Both the position numbers and the translations under genes were made by a program. A stretch of 64,000 nucleotides of DNA from Bordetella genomosp. 10 (lineage in GTDB: Bacteria; Pseudomonadota; Gammaproteobacteria; Burkholderiales; Burkholderiaceae_B), in assembly GCF_002261225.1 (NCBI RefSeq), contig NZ_NEVM01000005.1:1798001-1862000 (forward strand), read 5' to 3'. The notes beneath the pieces are model-generated. The model saw only the letters and a program-made list of their open reading frames with translations. It made no database searches and was not told the DNA's origin. Below are positions 26,859 through 35,490 of this stretch, piece after piece (the first letter of the stretch is position 1; every line of letters starts with the position of its first letter).

Positions 26859-28001
26859 TCAGATCGCGCCGGGCTGCGTATGCAGCACCGATACGCGGTC
26901 TACCACCTTGTATTCCTGGATCAGCCCTGGCTTGGGATTCAGCCCCAGCCCGGGTTCCTGCGATACGGTGAGCCAGCCGTCCTCCGGCTGCGGGACGTGC
27001 TCGAAGATGGCGTTGTAGGCCATCCACTTGTGGAAGTGGTATTCGACCAGCGCACCGTTGGCCAAGCCCGCCTGCAAGGCAATGTTGTGCGGGCCGCTGC
27101 CGTTGCCGTGGCTCAGGGGCCGGCTGAACGCCTGCGCCAGCATGCCGATGCGCAGGCCCGCCGTATAGCCGCCGTCATTGGTGACGTTGGGTTGCAGGAT
27201 ATCCACGGCCTCGTTGACGAGCAGGTCGCGCGCGGAATACTTGTGGTTCTCCGCGGCTGCGATGGGGATGGTCGTTCTTCCCCGCAACTCCCGCAGTTGG
27301 ATTGGATCGTTTTCCAAGATGGGCTCTTCCAGGAAGCTGATATCCAGTTCCTTGGTCATTTCGCACAGGCGCGAGGCCTGCGCCAGCGTCATGCGCGCAT
27401 TGCCGTCCATGCCGAGCTTGATGTCCGGCCCCACGGCCTCGCGCATGGCTTTCATGCGGATATAGTCGTCGGCGGGGTCGGGAACGCCCTGGCGGCCCAC
27501 GGTGTTTTTGAGATGGCGATTGCCCAGCTTGACCAGGTGGGCGGCCTCGGCCGCGAGCTCCTCGGCGCTATACGGTTCAGAACTTCCGTAGGCCGCGCCA
27601 TGCGTGACATAGACCTCGACCTTGTCGCGGGCGCCGCCCAGGAGCTGGTGCACCGGGACGCCCAGCGCCTTGCCCTTGATGTCCCACAGCGCGATATCCA
27701 CCAGCGCCAGGGCGGAAAGATAGGCGCGCCCCATGAAGCGTATGACGGAGTGGCGGTGAAAGCGCGCAGTTACGCGCTCGATATTGCGCGGGTCCTCTCC
27801 GACCAGCAGAGGCGCGGCATGGCGATTGATGAAGTCGACGATGACCGGATGCGTATAGCCTCCCATCGAATAGCCAACCAGGCCGTTGTCGGTTTCGATT
27901 TCGACGATCAGCGCGTGCTCCACGTCGGGCTGCTTGCGGAATGGGGGAGGCTGTATGGGTATATTGGCCAGGTGATGCGCCTCGATGCGTGCGATCTTCA
28001 T
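26859..28001 (-). CDS. Enolase-superfamily (mandelate racemase/muconate lactonizing type) enzyme
   Basis: 380 residues from the ATG at 28001, preceded by GGACGGAG. The N-terminal capping domain is about 1-125. The barrel carries the metal ligands in order: Asp in LGMDGNARM, Glu in FLEEPILEND and Glu in IAAAENHKYS. A His appears in LSHGNGSGPHN. At the second barrel strand the motif is LKNTVG, that is K-x-T, rather than the KxK or KxH that define the standard subgroups. That makes the reaction (acid-sugar dehydration or epimerisation) uncertain. Its partner is the Bug gene behind it; the LysR gene upstream is a likely regulator. Confidence 0.82.
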   Translation of the reverse strand: MKIARIEAHHLANIPIQPPPFRKQPDVEHALIVEIETDNGLVGYSMGGYTHPVIVDFINRHAAPLLVGEDPRNIERVTARFHRHSVIRFMGRAYLSALALVDIALWDIKGKALGVPVHQLLGGARDKVEVYVTHGAAYGSSEPYSAEELAAEAAHLVKLGNRHLKNTVGRQGVPDPADDYIRMKAMREAVGPDIKLGMDGNARMTLAQASRLCEMTKELDISFLEEPILENDPIQLRELRGRTTIPIAAAENHKYSARDLLVNEAVDILQPNVTNDGGYTAGLRIGMLAQAFSRPLSHGNGSGPHNIALQAGLANGALVEYHFHKWMAYNAIFEHVPQPEDGWLTVSQEPGLGLNPKPGLIQEYKVVDRVSVLHTQPGAI

Positions 28002-28065
28002 ATTGCTCCGTCCTGTTTGGTCGCGGTCTTGACCGGACGAAGAATGAAGCAAGACCGGGGTAAAG

Positions 28066-28091
28066 AGAATCGCGATTTCCGCGACGATTCT
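28066..28091. promoter_or_regulatory. Inverted repeat in the enolase-type gene promoter
   Basis: AGAATCG (28066-28072) and CGATTCT (28085-28091) form a perfect seven-base dyad with a 12-base spacer, about 65 bases before the enzyme start and just after the LysR gene. It could be that regulator's site or a small hairpin after its stop. Confidence 0.4.
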
Positions 28092-28131
28092 TTAGGTTTT
28101 TGAATGAATGAGGCGCCGGCCGCCCGGGTCT

Positions 28132-29052
28132 TCAATCGTGTATGCGTTCCCGGATCAATTGCGCCAGGCGCGCGGCAGCCGGCAGCAATCGCCGGCCATG
28201 CGCGGTGACGATGGCGATCTGCCGGAATATCTCGGGCTCGACGATGCGTACGGCGCGCGTGGCGGGTGTGCGATTCCCCTTGATGACCGAGCGCGGCAGT
28301 ATCGCCGTGCCCAGCCCCGCCTCGGCCATCGCGACAAGCGTCTGGCCCTGCGTGCATTCGTATTTGCTGTTCAGCCGCGCGTTGCTCCCCTGCAGCGCCT
28401 CCTCCAGCAAAAAGCGCGATGTCGTTCCCGATTTGTGCAGCAGCAAAGGCATCCCGGCAAGCTCCCGCATCGAAATGCCGCCGCGGCGGCGTGTGGCGGC
28501 ATCGCGGTGCATCAAGGCCATGAGCGGGTCGTTGAGGATGACTTCGAACAACACGCCCGCTTGGGCATTGCCGACCTTGGGGCCGATGCCGAAGTCGACG
28601 TCGCCCTGCCGCACGGCCTCGCACAGCTCGTCGGAATGCAACTCGGTCAGATGGACCCGCACGGCCGGGTAGTCCTGCTCGAAAGACGCCAGGATGCGCG
28701 GCAACTGCGCTGCGGCGACGGTGGGCGAGCAGGCCAACCGGACGCGCCCCTGCTTCGGATCGGTGCATTCCTGGATATTGCGCAGGCCTTCGCCGATCTC
28801 AAGCATGGCGCTGCGGATGCCTGTGTACAGCTCCGCGCCCGCTGCAGTCAGATTCACGGACCGCGTCGTGCGGTGCAACAAGGGGGTGCCGAGTTGGGCT
28901 TCCAGTTGCTTGATCTGCGTGCTCACCGCTGACTGGGACCGATGCGTCTGCTCCGCAGCCTCGCGAAAGCTCAGGTTTTCCGCGACGAGCATGAAGGTTT
29001 GCAACAAGCGCAGGTTCAGATTCAGTACAGGAACGGAGGCTTCAGCGCGCAT
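28132..29052 (-). CDS. LysR-family transcriptional regulator
   Basis: 306 residues from the ATG at 29052, chosen for its AAAGG; an ATG at 29067 lacks a ribosome site. The helix-turn-helix spans about 12-70 (LRLLQTFMLVAENLSFREAA, then SQSAVSTQIKQLEAQLGTPLLHRTTRSV) and the effector domain follows. It is encoded in line with the enolase-type enzyme and Bug protein downstream, which it probably regulates. The upstream side is a broken flavoprotein gene, so any former divergent target there is lost. Confidence 0.85.
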   Translation of the reverse strand: MRAEASVPVLNLNLRLLQTFMLVAENLSFREAAEQTHRSQSAVSTQIKQLEAQLGTPLLHRTTRSVNLTAAGAELYTGIRSAMLEIGEGLRNIQECTDPKQGRVRLACSPTVAAAQLPRILASFEQDYPAVRVHLTELHSDELCEAVRQGDVDFGIGPKVGNAQAGVLFEVILNDPLMALMHRDAATRRRGGISMRELAGMPLLLHKSGTTSRFLLEEALQGSNARLNSKYECTQGQTLVAMAEAGLGTAILPRSVIKGNRTPATRAVRIVEPEIFRQIAIVTAHGRRLLPAAARLAQLIRERIHD

Positions 29053-29093
29053 GGGTATACCTTTCATGGGGCGGCGGAGTGCGCGCGAAATAC

Positions 29094-29402
29094 CTACGGC
29101 ATCCGGCTCGCCGCGCACCTCGCGTCAGGGGACGTTATAGGCGGCATTGTGCCAGGAAGGGCCCAGGCTTTCGGCGCACGGCTGCCGACCCTCCGGTCCC
29201 AGCCGTCGAACAGGTCGGCCGCCACGATCTCGAAATCGTTGTACGCCGTGTGGGTGAAAGCGCCTCGCCCATTGCAGTCGCCCAGCGCCCAAATGCCCGG
29301 GACGTTTATCGCCACGCGCATCCCGGCGGCGTCCAGCCTGGCCGCGAGCGACGGTCCGGCCAGGCCGGCGCCGATGATGATAGCGTCGAACTTGCCAGGC
29401 AT
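29094..29402 (-). pseudogene. FAD-dependent disulfide-oxidoreductase-like gene with the middle deleted
   Basis: About 102 codons remain of a protein normally near 450 residues. The first 31 (MPGKFDAIIIGAGLAGPSLA and onward) are the N-terminal FAD site. They are joined directly to a C-terminal FAD motif, VPGIWALGDCNGRGAFTHTA, as found in mercuric-reductase/dihydrolipoyl-dehydrogenase-like proteins. The redox-active Cys pair, the NAD domain and the dimer domain are missing. The reading frame is kept across the join, so a short product could be made but cannot be a working oxidoreductase. Confidence 0.75.
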
Positions 29403-29439
29403 CCTGGATCGGGGCTAGGGACAAGGAATCGTTCGGCAT

Positions 29440-29775
29440 TTAGGTTTCTCCTTGGGCCGTCTCGCCGCGGCGAGGCCTATGGATGAGGCATCGGGTACGG
29501 GCTCGCGCGCAATCAAGGGGCCTGTGAGTTCCCGTCTGAACTCGAAACTCGGATAGTCTTCTCCTTCGCGGTGCTACCAGCAGTACCCGGCGAATTGGGG
29601 GGGGTTCGGTGTCGAGGAACACTACGCATTGACTTGGGGCGCGGAGCCTGATTCCGCTGAACTAACCCCGGACAATCTTCCCGATGCAGTATTCACAACG
29701 TGACAGCTTTCCCATGTACATTCAACCGGTCGTTGCAACACACTAGAGGCTGCGCAAGCAGAAGGGGTGTTGAAA
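29440..29775. other. Degraded stretch without an intact gene
   Basis: About 335 bases. On the plus strand an open stretch near 29574-29703 encodes a peptide containing FGVEEHYALTWGAEPDSAEL and stops at TGA; it looks like a coding scrap, but I do not recognise it. From about 29720 the sequence resembles the left end of the IS30-type element that follows. Confidence 0.35.
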
Positions 29776-29817
29776 ATGAAGCAGAGACCTCGAATCTACT
29801 ACACGGAAAGTCAGAAG
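29776..29817 (+). pseudogene. IS30-family transposase, first 14 codons only
   Basis: The ATG at 29776 opens MKQRPRIYYTESQK, which is the start of a common IS30-type transposase as I recall the family. The frame is interrupted right there by the left end of the IS3-type element. The rest of the IS30 gene is not seen on the other side, so it was lost before or during the IS3 insertion. Confidence 0.6.
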
Positions 29818-29867
29818 TGTATTGACCCAATGAAAACCTGCTCACGTCATAATCGAGGAAATTGACG

Positions 29868-30011
29868 ATGAGCATGAAGATGGAAGACGACATCAAACGC
29901 TGGACAGCCAAGCGCAAGAGCGCGCTGGTGGTGGACATCATCCAGGGCAAGACCACGGTGGCCGAGGCGAGCCGTCAGTACGACCTGTCGCCGTCTGAGG
30001 ACGAGAAGTGA
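29868..30011 (+). pseudogene. IS3 orfA with internal deletion
   Basis: 47 codons instead of the usual 90-100. The N-terminal helix-turn-helix is present (ALVVDIIQGKTTVAEASRQY), but QYDLSPSE runs straight into DEK and the stop, so the leucine-zipper half is missing. The reading frame is kept across the join. Confidence 0.75.
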
Positions 30012-30829
30012 TCGAGATGATCCGCCAGGGACTGCAAGCCGACGGCATTACCGTCTCGATTGCCAAGCTGTGCCGCTGATTCGGAGTGCCGCGCCGCACG
30101 GTGTACTACAAGCCAGTGAAGTCAGCGCGGAAGATCGATCCGAAGTTCGTCGTGCCGATCAAGGCGATGATCGAGGAGTCGCCGTCGTTTGGGTACCGGA
30201 CGGTTGCATACCTATTGGGATTCAATAAGAACACGGTGCAGCGCGTGTTCCAGTTGATGGGCTGGCAGGTTCGCAAGCGGCCGATTGGCTTGAGGCCTCG
30301 CATCCAAGCGTTGCCCTCGGTGGCAACGATGCACAATGAGCGCTGGTCCACGGATCTGTGCCGGGTGTGGGCGGGTCAGGACAGTTGGGCCACGCTGGCG
30401 TTGGTGATCGACTGCCACACGCACGAATTGCTAGGCTGGCACCTGTCGCGCAGCGGCAAGGCCCGCACTGTGGGCAGTGCCCTGGAGCATGCCCTGATAG
30501 CCCGCTTTGGAACATTGGGCCGCGTGCCGACGCCGTTCCTGCTGCGATCCGACAATGGCTTGGTTTTCACTTCGCGCAGCTATACAGCGCTCGTGCGTAG
30601 CTACGGTCTGCGACAGGAGTTCATCACACCGCATTGCCCCCAGCAGAACGGCATGGTCGAACAGGTGATCCGCACGCTCAAGGAGTAATGCGTGCATCGA
30701 CACCGCTTCGAGACCATCCAGCATGCCAGCCGTGTGATCGGCGACTGGATACGCTTTTACAACGATAGGCGCCTCCACCAGGCGCTGGGAATGAAGACCC
30801 CGGCTGAAGCATTCGTATTAGTCGCTTAA
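30008..30829 (+). pseudogene. IS3 orfB (DDE transposase) with two nonsense codons
   Basis: The frame opens at a GTG overlapping the orfA stop (GTGA). It shows IAKLCR, then TGA (30077-30079) where the family has Trp, then FGVPRRTVYYKPVK and the DDE core: Asp in RWSTDLCRVW, Asp in LLRSDNGLVF and Glu in GMVEQVIRTLKE. A TAA (30686-30688) follows, probably from CAA, and then the normal end (FYNDRRLHQALGMKTPAEAF). Both stops can be explained by single C-to-T or G-to-A changes. Confidence 0.85.
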
Positions 30830-30979
30830 CCTGAGCAGGTTCTGATGGGTCAATAGAGGAACTCGAAGTGGCGCTCTCTGATTTAGGCGGCGGCTAAACC
30901 CAAGCACCCCAGCCCCCAACTCTCACCTACATCTGCCCGAATTGCCTGAGTTCCGTCAGAGACTCCGGCTCTACCCTCC

Positions 30980-31180
30980 CCCGACTGGCAGACCCAGCTT
31001 GGCGTCCGGCTACCGTTCCTGAGCAGAGTGCATACCGGCAAGCCGCGGCTGGCTGAAACCGGATACTTCGACCTCGATCGGAGCCTGTGGATCATCCCGC
31101 CACAGGTCGTCAAGCGGCCTCAGAACGAGCGGCACAAGTCCCGCAAACCGCTTGGAAAATACGTGTTCACTGTGGCGTAA
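30980..31180 (+). pseudogene. Tyrosine-integrase remnant
   Basis: One frame gives VHTGKPRLAETGYFDLDRSL followed by WIIPPQVVKRPQ and stops at 31178. It resembles the region around the first catalytic Arg of P4-type integrases, whose usual form is LTG.RTGELRLA..DQFDLD..LWIIPPEVVK. Here the catalytic Arg-containing RTGE is replaced by HTGK, and both the upstream arm-binding domain and the downstream HxxR and Tyr box are gone. It marks the far edge of the accessory block that starts at tRNA-Gly. Confidence 0.7.
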
Positions 31181-31227
31181 CCAGAAGCCAATGCGCTGAA
31201 CCTCATCGGCGGCATGACGCCTTGATT

Positions 31228-31244
31228 ATTGCAAACTATGCAAT
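31228..31244. promoter_or_regulatory. LysR-type dyad upstream of the dioxygenase operon
   Basis: ATTGCA-AACTA-TGCAAT, a perfect 6-5-6 inverted repeat with a T-N11-A core, about 100 bases before the dioxygenase ATG. A LysR gene is encoded inside the operon (35491) and is the natural candidate to bind it. Confidence 0.55.
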
Positions 31245-31344
31245 GCCGCGACGCCCGGATGAATAGGTATCGACACATGACGCGATGCTAGATTCCCTCC
31301 CATGTCGGATGGATGTATTCCATCCTCTAACAAAGGAGAGACTG

Positions 31345-32229
31345 ATGGCATTTCAACTCCGTAAGATCGATAAACCTTTGGGCCACGAGATTCTTGGCGT
31401 GGACCTGCGCAATCTTAGTGACGAAGACTTTGAAAAAATCGACGCTGCATACCGCGAGTATGGGGTTGTCGTCATCCGCGACCAAAAGCTGACCCCTCAA
31501 GACCAGCTCAACTTCAGCCGCCGTTTCGGGGCCCTGGATCGTTTCGTCTTCGATCGATTCAACATGCCGGAAAACCCCGAGATATTCATCGTGTCGAACG
31601 TCATCGAAGAGGGACGCCCCATCGGCATGGAGGATGCCGGCCGGTACTGGCACAGCGACATGTGGTACGTCGCCAAGCCGCCGCGCGGGTCATTCCTCTA
31701 CGCCCTGGAGGTCCCGCACGACGGCAGCCGTCCGCTGGGCGACACCTGCTTCGCCAGCACGCGATACGCCTATGAAACGTTGCCGGAAGATCTTCGCCAG
31801 CAAGTGGATTCCCTGCAAGCCGTGTTCAGCTCCAAGAAATACGGTGAATACGTCGGCCATACCGAAGAGAAGGCCAAGGACAATATTTACCTGAAGGATG
31901 TCGTGAAGGCCCGGGAGAAAATAAAGGACAACACGATCACGCATCCTCTCGTGCGCATCCATCCGATCACCGGCAAGAAATGCCTGCACGTCGTGCAAGG
32001 CGTCATCAGCGAAATCGTCGGCCTGCCGCCCGCCGAATCCGAAGCGCTGGTCGAAAAACTGGTCAACCACGCGATACGTCCGGAAGCCATCTACCGGCAC
32101 CAGTGGCGTGTCGGCGACATCGTCATGTGGGACAACTATTCCGCCCTGCATCAGGCCAACGGCGACTTCAAGCTGCCGCAAAGGCGCCTGATGCATCGCA
32201 CGACGCTGAGCGCGCCGCTGGCCGCCTGA
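31345..32229 (+). CDS. TauD/TfdA-family Fe(II)/2-oxoglutarate dioxygenase
   Basis: 294 residues from the ATG at 31345, preceded by AAAGGAG. Iron ligands are His103 and Asp105 (YWHSDMWY) and distal His269 (SALHQANG). Arg285 (MHRTTL) should bind the 2-oxoglutarate carboxylate. The family hydroxylates small acids next to a leaving group such as sulfonate or aryl ether, producing succinate and CO2. It is the first gene of a run with a Bug binding protein, a FAH-type hydrolase and an enolase-superfamily enzyme, so it probably opens a degradation route; the substrate is unknown. It starts just outside the decayed accessory block. Confidence 0.88.
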   Translation: MAFQLRKIDKPLGHEILGVDLRNLSDEDFEKIDAAYREYGVVVIRDQKLTPQDQLNFSRRFGALDRFVFDRFNMPENPEIFIVSNVIEEGRPIGMEDAGRYWHSDMWYVAKPPRGSFLYALEVPHDGSRPLGDTCFASTRYAYETLPEDLRQQVDSLQAVFSSKKYGEYVGHTEEKAKDNIYLKDVVKAREKIKDNTITHPLVRIHPITGKKCLHVVQGVISEIVGLPPAESEALVEKLVNHAIRPEAIYRHQWRVGDIVMWDNYSALHQANGDFKLPQRRLMHRTTLSAPLAA

Positions 32230-32236
32230 TGCGAAA

Positions 32237-32260
32237 CCGCAGCCGTCGCCACGGCTGCGG
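32237..32260 (+). repeat. Perfect intercistronic hairpin
   Basis: CCGCAGCCGT-CGCC-ACGGCTGCGG forms a ten-pair stem with a four-base loop, seven bases after the dioxygenase stop. There is no T run, so it is more likely an mRNA-stabilising or attenuating element within the operon than a full terminator. Confidence 0.6.
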
Positions 32261-32295
32261 AGCACGCGATAACCAAGAACGACGGAGACACCCAA

Positions 32296-33294
32296 ATGAA
32301 GAGCTCGCTCGCGACCTTGAGCGGCTGGCTGCTCGGCATGGCATGCGCCTGTCTGATGCCAGCCGCGAATGCCGAAAATTCCACATTTCCCGATAAACCG
32401 GTCACGATGGTCGTGCCTTTTCCCGCCGGCGGTTCCGCGGACACAATCGCGCGCATGCTGGCGCGGCGCATGTCGCAGCGCTGGAACCAACCGGTCATTG
32501 TGATGAACCGGGCCGGCGCCGGCACCATTATCGGTCTGCAGACCATTGCCAAAGCGCCGCCGGATGGCTACACGATAGGCATGGACTCGATTTCGCACGT
32601 CGTGCAACCGGCCGTCCGGACGAACCTTCCCTACGATGCACTGAAGAGCTTTACGTTCATCTCGAAACTGGTCGACGCGCCGTTCGTCCTTACGATCAAC
32701 TCGAAACTACCGATCCATTCCCTGCCGGAACTGGTCGACTACCTGCATCAAAAACCGGGCAAGTTGAATTACGCGTCGTTCGGCGTCGGATCGGCTGGCC
32801 ATATCTTTTTTGAAATGTTGCTCCAGAGCGCGGGAGTCAAGGCGACTCATGTTCCCTACAAGGGAACCGGCGAAGCCACCATTGCACAGCTCAACGGCGA
32901 CGCGCCGCTGATGTTCGACATGATCGTCTCCTCCCTGCCACACATCCACAACGGCGAATTGCGGCCGCTGCTGGTCACAACACCCGAACGCTCGCCCATG
33001 TTGCCGGATACGCCGACCGGCAAAGAGCTGGGGCTGAAGAATATGGACATGCCGACCTGGTTCGGCCTGATCGGACCGCAAGGGCTGCCGGTGGACGTGG
33101 TGAAGGAACTCAATGCAGCCGCCGCGCAAGCGCTCCAGGACCCGGCCATCGTCAAGGCCATCGACGAGCAGGGTCTAACTCCGAGGCCGACGACGCCCGA
33201 AGCATTCCGGGCCTTCGCGAAAAGTTCCATCGAAACCCTCAGCCACGCCACCGAAGTCGCGCACATCCCGAAACTGGACGCGTCCGGGGAATAG
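32296..33294 (+). CDS. Bug/TctC-family periplasmic solute-binding protein
   Basis: 332 residues. The signal peptide (about 1-31) is followed by FPDKPVTMVVPFPAGGSADT, VIVMNRAGAGTIIGLQ, PPDGYTIGMDSISHV, YASFGVGSAGHIF and HVPYKGTGEATIAQL. It is encoded between the dioxygenase and the FAH-type hydrolase, so it probably captures the substrate of this pathway. Membrane partner genes are absent. Confidence 0.88.
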   Translation: MKSSLATLSGWLLGMACACLMPAANAENSTFPDKPVTMVVPFPAGGSADTIARMLARRMSQRWNQPVIVMNRAGAGTIIGLQTIAKAPPDGYTIGMDSISHVVQPAVRTNLPYDALKSFTFISKLVDAPFVLTINSKLPIHSLPELVDYLHQKPGKLNYASFGVGSAGHIFFEMLLQSAGVKATHVPYKGTGEATIAQLNGDAPLMFDMIVSSLPHIHNGELRPLLVTTPERSPMLPDTPTGKELGLKNMDMPTWFGLIGPQGLPVDVVKELNAAAAQALQDPAIVKAIDEQGLTPRPTTPEAFRAFAKSSIETLSHATEVAHIPKLDASGE

Positions 33295-33340
33295 CAGCTT
33301 CGCAACACGCTCCTTCAGACACTCAACCTCAGGACATACC

Positions 33341-34186
33341 ATGCGCCTAGTATCCTATCTCCACGTAGGCCGACCCGGTTTCGGCGTCGTTCAAGACGAC
33401 CGAATCAAAGTTCTCTCCGATGGAGACACCACGCTGATGGACTTTCTGCGCGAGCCGGCGCTCCTGCGAACACTGGAAAGCTGCAAGCGCGAATTGCCGT
33501 TGGCCGACGTTACGCTGCTTCCGCCGATTCCGAATCCGGGAAAAATAATCTGTATCGGCCTGAACTATCACGAGCATGTCGCCGAGTCCGGCCGCACGGT
33601 GACACGGCATCCCTCGCTGTTCGCGCGCTATCCAGAGAGCCAGGTCGGCCACCTGTCGCCCATGGTGTCTCCGTTGGAATCGGACAAGCTGGACTATGAA
33701 GGGGAATTGGCTGTCATCATCGGCAAGGGCGGACGCCGCATCAAGGCCGAGCAGGCCATGGCGCATATCGCAGGCTACGCCTGCTACAACGACGGCAGCG
33801 TACGGGATTGGCAACACCACACCAGCCAATTCCTGGCCGGCAAGAGTTTTGTCGGCACAGGCGCGTTCGGCCCCTGGATGGTCACCGCCGACGAAATCGA
33901 AGATCCACGCCCGCTGCGCCTGCAAACGCGGCTCAATGGCCAGATCATGCAGGACGCCACGATCGACATGATGATCACCCCGATCCCGGAACAGATCGCA
34001 TACATTTCGAGCATCATGCCGCTGGCGCCGGGAGATGTCATTGTGACGGGCACGCCAGGGGGCGTGGGCACCAAGCGCACCCCGCCCGTGTACCTGCGTG
34101 ATGGCGACGTGGTGGAAGTCGAGATCGACCGAGTCGGCGTTCTGCGCAATCCGGTGCGGGCCGAGCAACGGGATGCGTCGGTCTGA
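33341..34186 (+). CDS. Fumarylacetoacetate-hydrolase-family protein
   Basis: 281 residues with an N-terminal domain (about 1-70) and the FAH fold. Landmarks are GKIICIGLNYHEHVAES, the metal ligands in DYEGELAVIIGK (two Glu) and YNDGSVRDWQ (Asp), KSFVGTGAFGPWM, and MPLAPGDVIVTGTPGGVG near the end. Members hydrolyse C-C bonds of acylpyruvates or hydrate 2-keto-pentenoates in ring-cleavage pathways. In this operon it would act after oxidation of the substrate. The precise reaction cannot be assigned. Confidence 0.88.
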   Translation: MRLVSYLHVGRPGFGVVQDDRIKVLSDGDTTLMDFLREPALLRTLESCKRELPLADVTLLPPIPNPGKIICIGLNYHEHVAESGRTVTRHPSLFARYPESQVGHLSPMVSPLESDKLDYEGELAVIIGKGGRRIKAEQAMAHIAGYACYNDGSVRDWQHHTSQFLAGKSFVGTGAFGPWMVTADEIEDPRPLRLQTRLNGQIMQDATIDMMITPIPEQIAYISSIMPLAPGDVIVTGTPGGVGTKRTPPVYLRDGDVVEVEIDRVGVLRNPVRAEQRDASV

Positions 34187-34222
34187 TTCCATATACACCG
34201 CAAACGCGGAGACCGCGAAAAC

Positions 34223-35416
34223 ATGAAGATCACGGGCTTGGAGCAATGGCACTGCGACGGTGGCTGGCGCACATTGTCATTTCTGAAGGTGACCACCGAT
34301 GCCGGCCTGGTCGGCTGGTCCGAATTTCACGAAGGCACCGCGGCGCCCGGCCTGGGCGCCATCATCGCACGGCTCGGAGAGAAAATCCTCGGCCTGGATC
34401 CCCGCTGCGCCAATCGGATCGTGGCGGGATTGCAGGCAAGCGGCCGCGCCTTCACGGTGGGCCTGTTCGGCCAGGCGGTCGCCGCTATTGAAAATGCCTG
34501 CCTGGATATCCTGGCGCGCAGTCTCGACATACCCGTCCACGGCCTGTTCGGCGGCGCCCATCATCGGCAACTGCCCGTTTACTGGTCCCAGTGCGGCACC
34601 TTGCGCACGCGTCACGCACAGGTTCTCGGCGTTCCGCCGCTGGAAACGCTGGCCGACGTCGAGGCCCTGGGCCGCGAGGTCAAGCAACGCGGCTTCGGCG
34701 CCCTGAAGACGAATGTGCTGATACCGGATGCCTTCTCGACAACGGATTCGAAGCGGCTGACAAATTATCGACCCGGATTCGGGGATGGCCCGCAGCACCC
34801 CTCCCTGAATATGAGCCCTCGCCTGCTGGACGATCTCATTGCCCTGATGGAAGCTTTTCGGGCGGGCGCCGGACCGGACGTACGCCTGATGCTCGACTTG
34901 AATTTCAATTTCCGGCCCGAGGGTGTCAAGCGTATTGCGCGCGCACTGGAGCCCCTAGAGCTCGAATGGCTGGAGTGCGATCTGCGCAACGTGCAGGCGC
35001 TGACCGATTTGCGCAACAACACGTCGACCCCTATCGCATCCCTCGAGACGATGCTTGGGCGCCAGGCATTGCATCCGTACCTGAACGCTGTGGACGTGGC
35101 CATCATTGATCCGCAATGGAATGGCTATACCGAAGCAATGCAGATGGCGAGCCTGGCCGAGTTTCATGAGGTCAATGTCGCAAGCCACAACTACCACGGC
35201 CCGCTTTCGACCCTGATCGGCGTGCATTTCAGCGCGAGCATCCCGAACAGCCGATATGTCGAATGGGTTGTCGACCAGCCGGCCTGGTTGGCGGACCTGC
35301 TGGTGAATCCGCCCACCATCGTCAACGGCCTGGTGTCATTGCCGGACGGTGCCGGCTGGGGCTCCGACATCAATGAAGAGGTCCTGCGTGCCCATCCGCC
35401 GAAGAAGATCGGATAA
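34223..35416 (+). CDS. Enolase-superfamily (mandelate racemase type) enzyme
   Basis: 397 residues, with GGAGA before the ATG. The capping domain is at 1-120. The barrel shows ALKTNVLIPD (catalytic-strand lysine), then metal ligands Asp in LMLDLNFNF, Glu in EWLECDLRN and Glu in IASLETMLG, and VASHNYHGPL with the His region. The D-E-E metal triad is complete, so it should be active as a dehydratase or epimerase of a hydroxy acid. It is encoded 36 bases after the FAH-type gene. It is distant from the other enolase-type protein in the window (residues around the lysine differ), so their substrates need not be the same. Confidence 0.85.
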   Translation: MKITGLEQWHCDGGWRTLSFLKVTTDAGLVGWSEFHEGTAAPGLGAIIARLGEKILGLDPRCANRIVAGLQASGRAFTVGLFGQAVAAIENACLDILARSLDIPVHGLFGGAHHRQLPVYWSQCGTLRTRHAQVLGVPPLETLADVEALGREVKQRGFGALKTNVLIPDAFSTTDSKRLTNYRPGFGDGPQHPSLNMSPRLLDDLIALMEAFRAGAGPDVRLMLDLNFNFRPEGVKRIARALEPLELEWLECDLRNVQALTDLRNNTSTPIASLETMLGRQALHPYLNAVDVAIIDPQWNGYTEAMQMASLAEFHEVNVASHNYHGPLSTLIGVHFSASIPNSRYVEWVVDQPAWLADLLVNPPTIVNGLVSLPDGAGWGSDINEEVLRAHPPKKIG

Positions 35417-35490
35417 GCGTCTGCTGGACGCCGCCTTGTAGACATTGCTGCCTATAATCCGGGCCGGGGCCACCCCAGCGGGAGACAGGA

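Larger units (their letters stand above)
29818..30857 (+). mobile_element. Degenerate IS3-family insertion sequence
   Basis: Imperfect terminal repeats bound the element. The left begins TGTATTGACCCAATGAAAAC, and the right reads, on the opposite strand, TCTATTGACCCATCAGAACC. The outer TATTGACCCA is shared exactly. Between them are orfA and orfB in the -1-type overlap of IS3 elements. orfA lacks most of its coding length and orfB has two stop codons, so this copy cannot move by itself. I see no clear target duplication. It is inserted in an IS30-type transposase. Confidence 0.82.
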
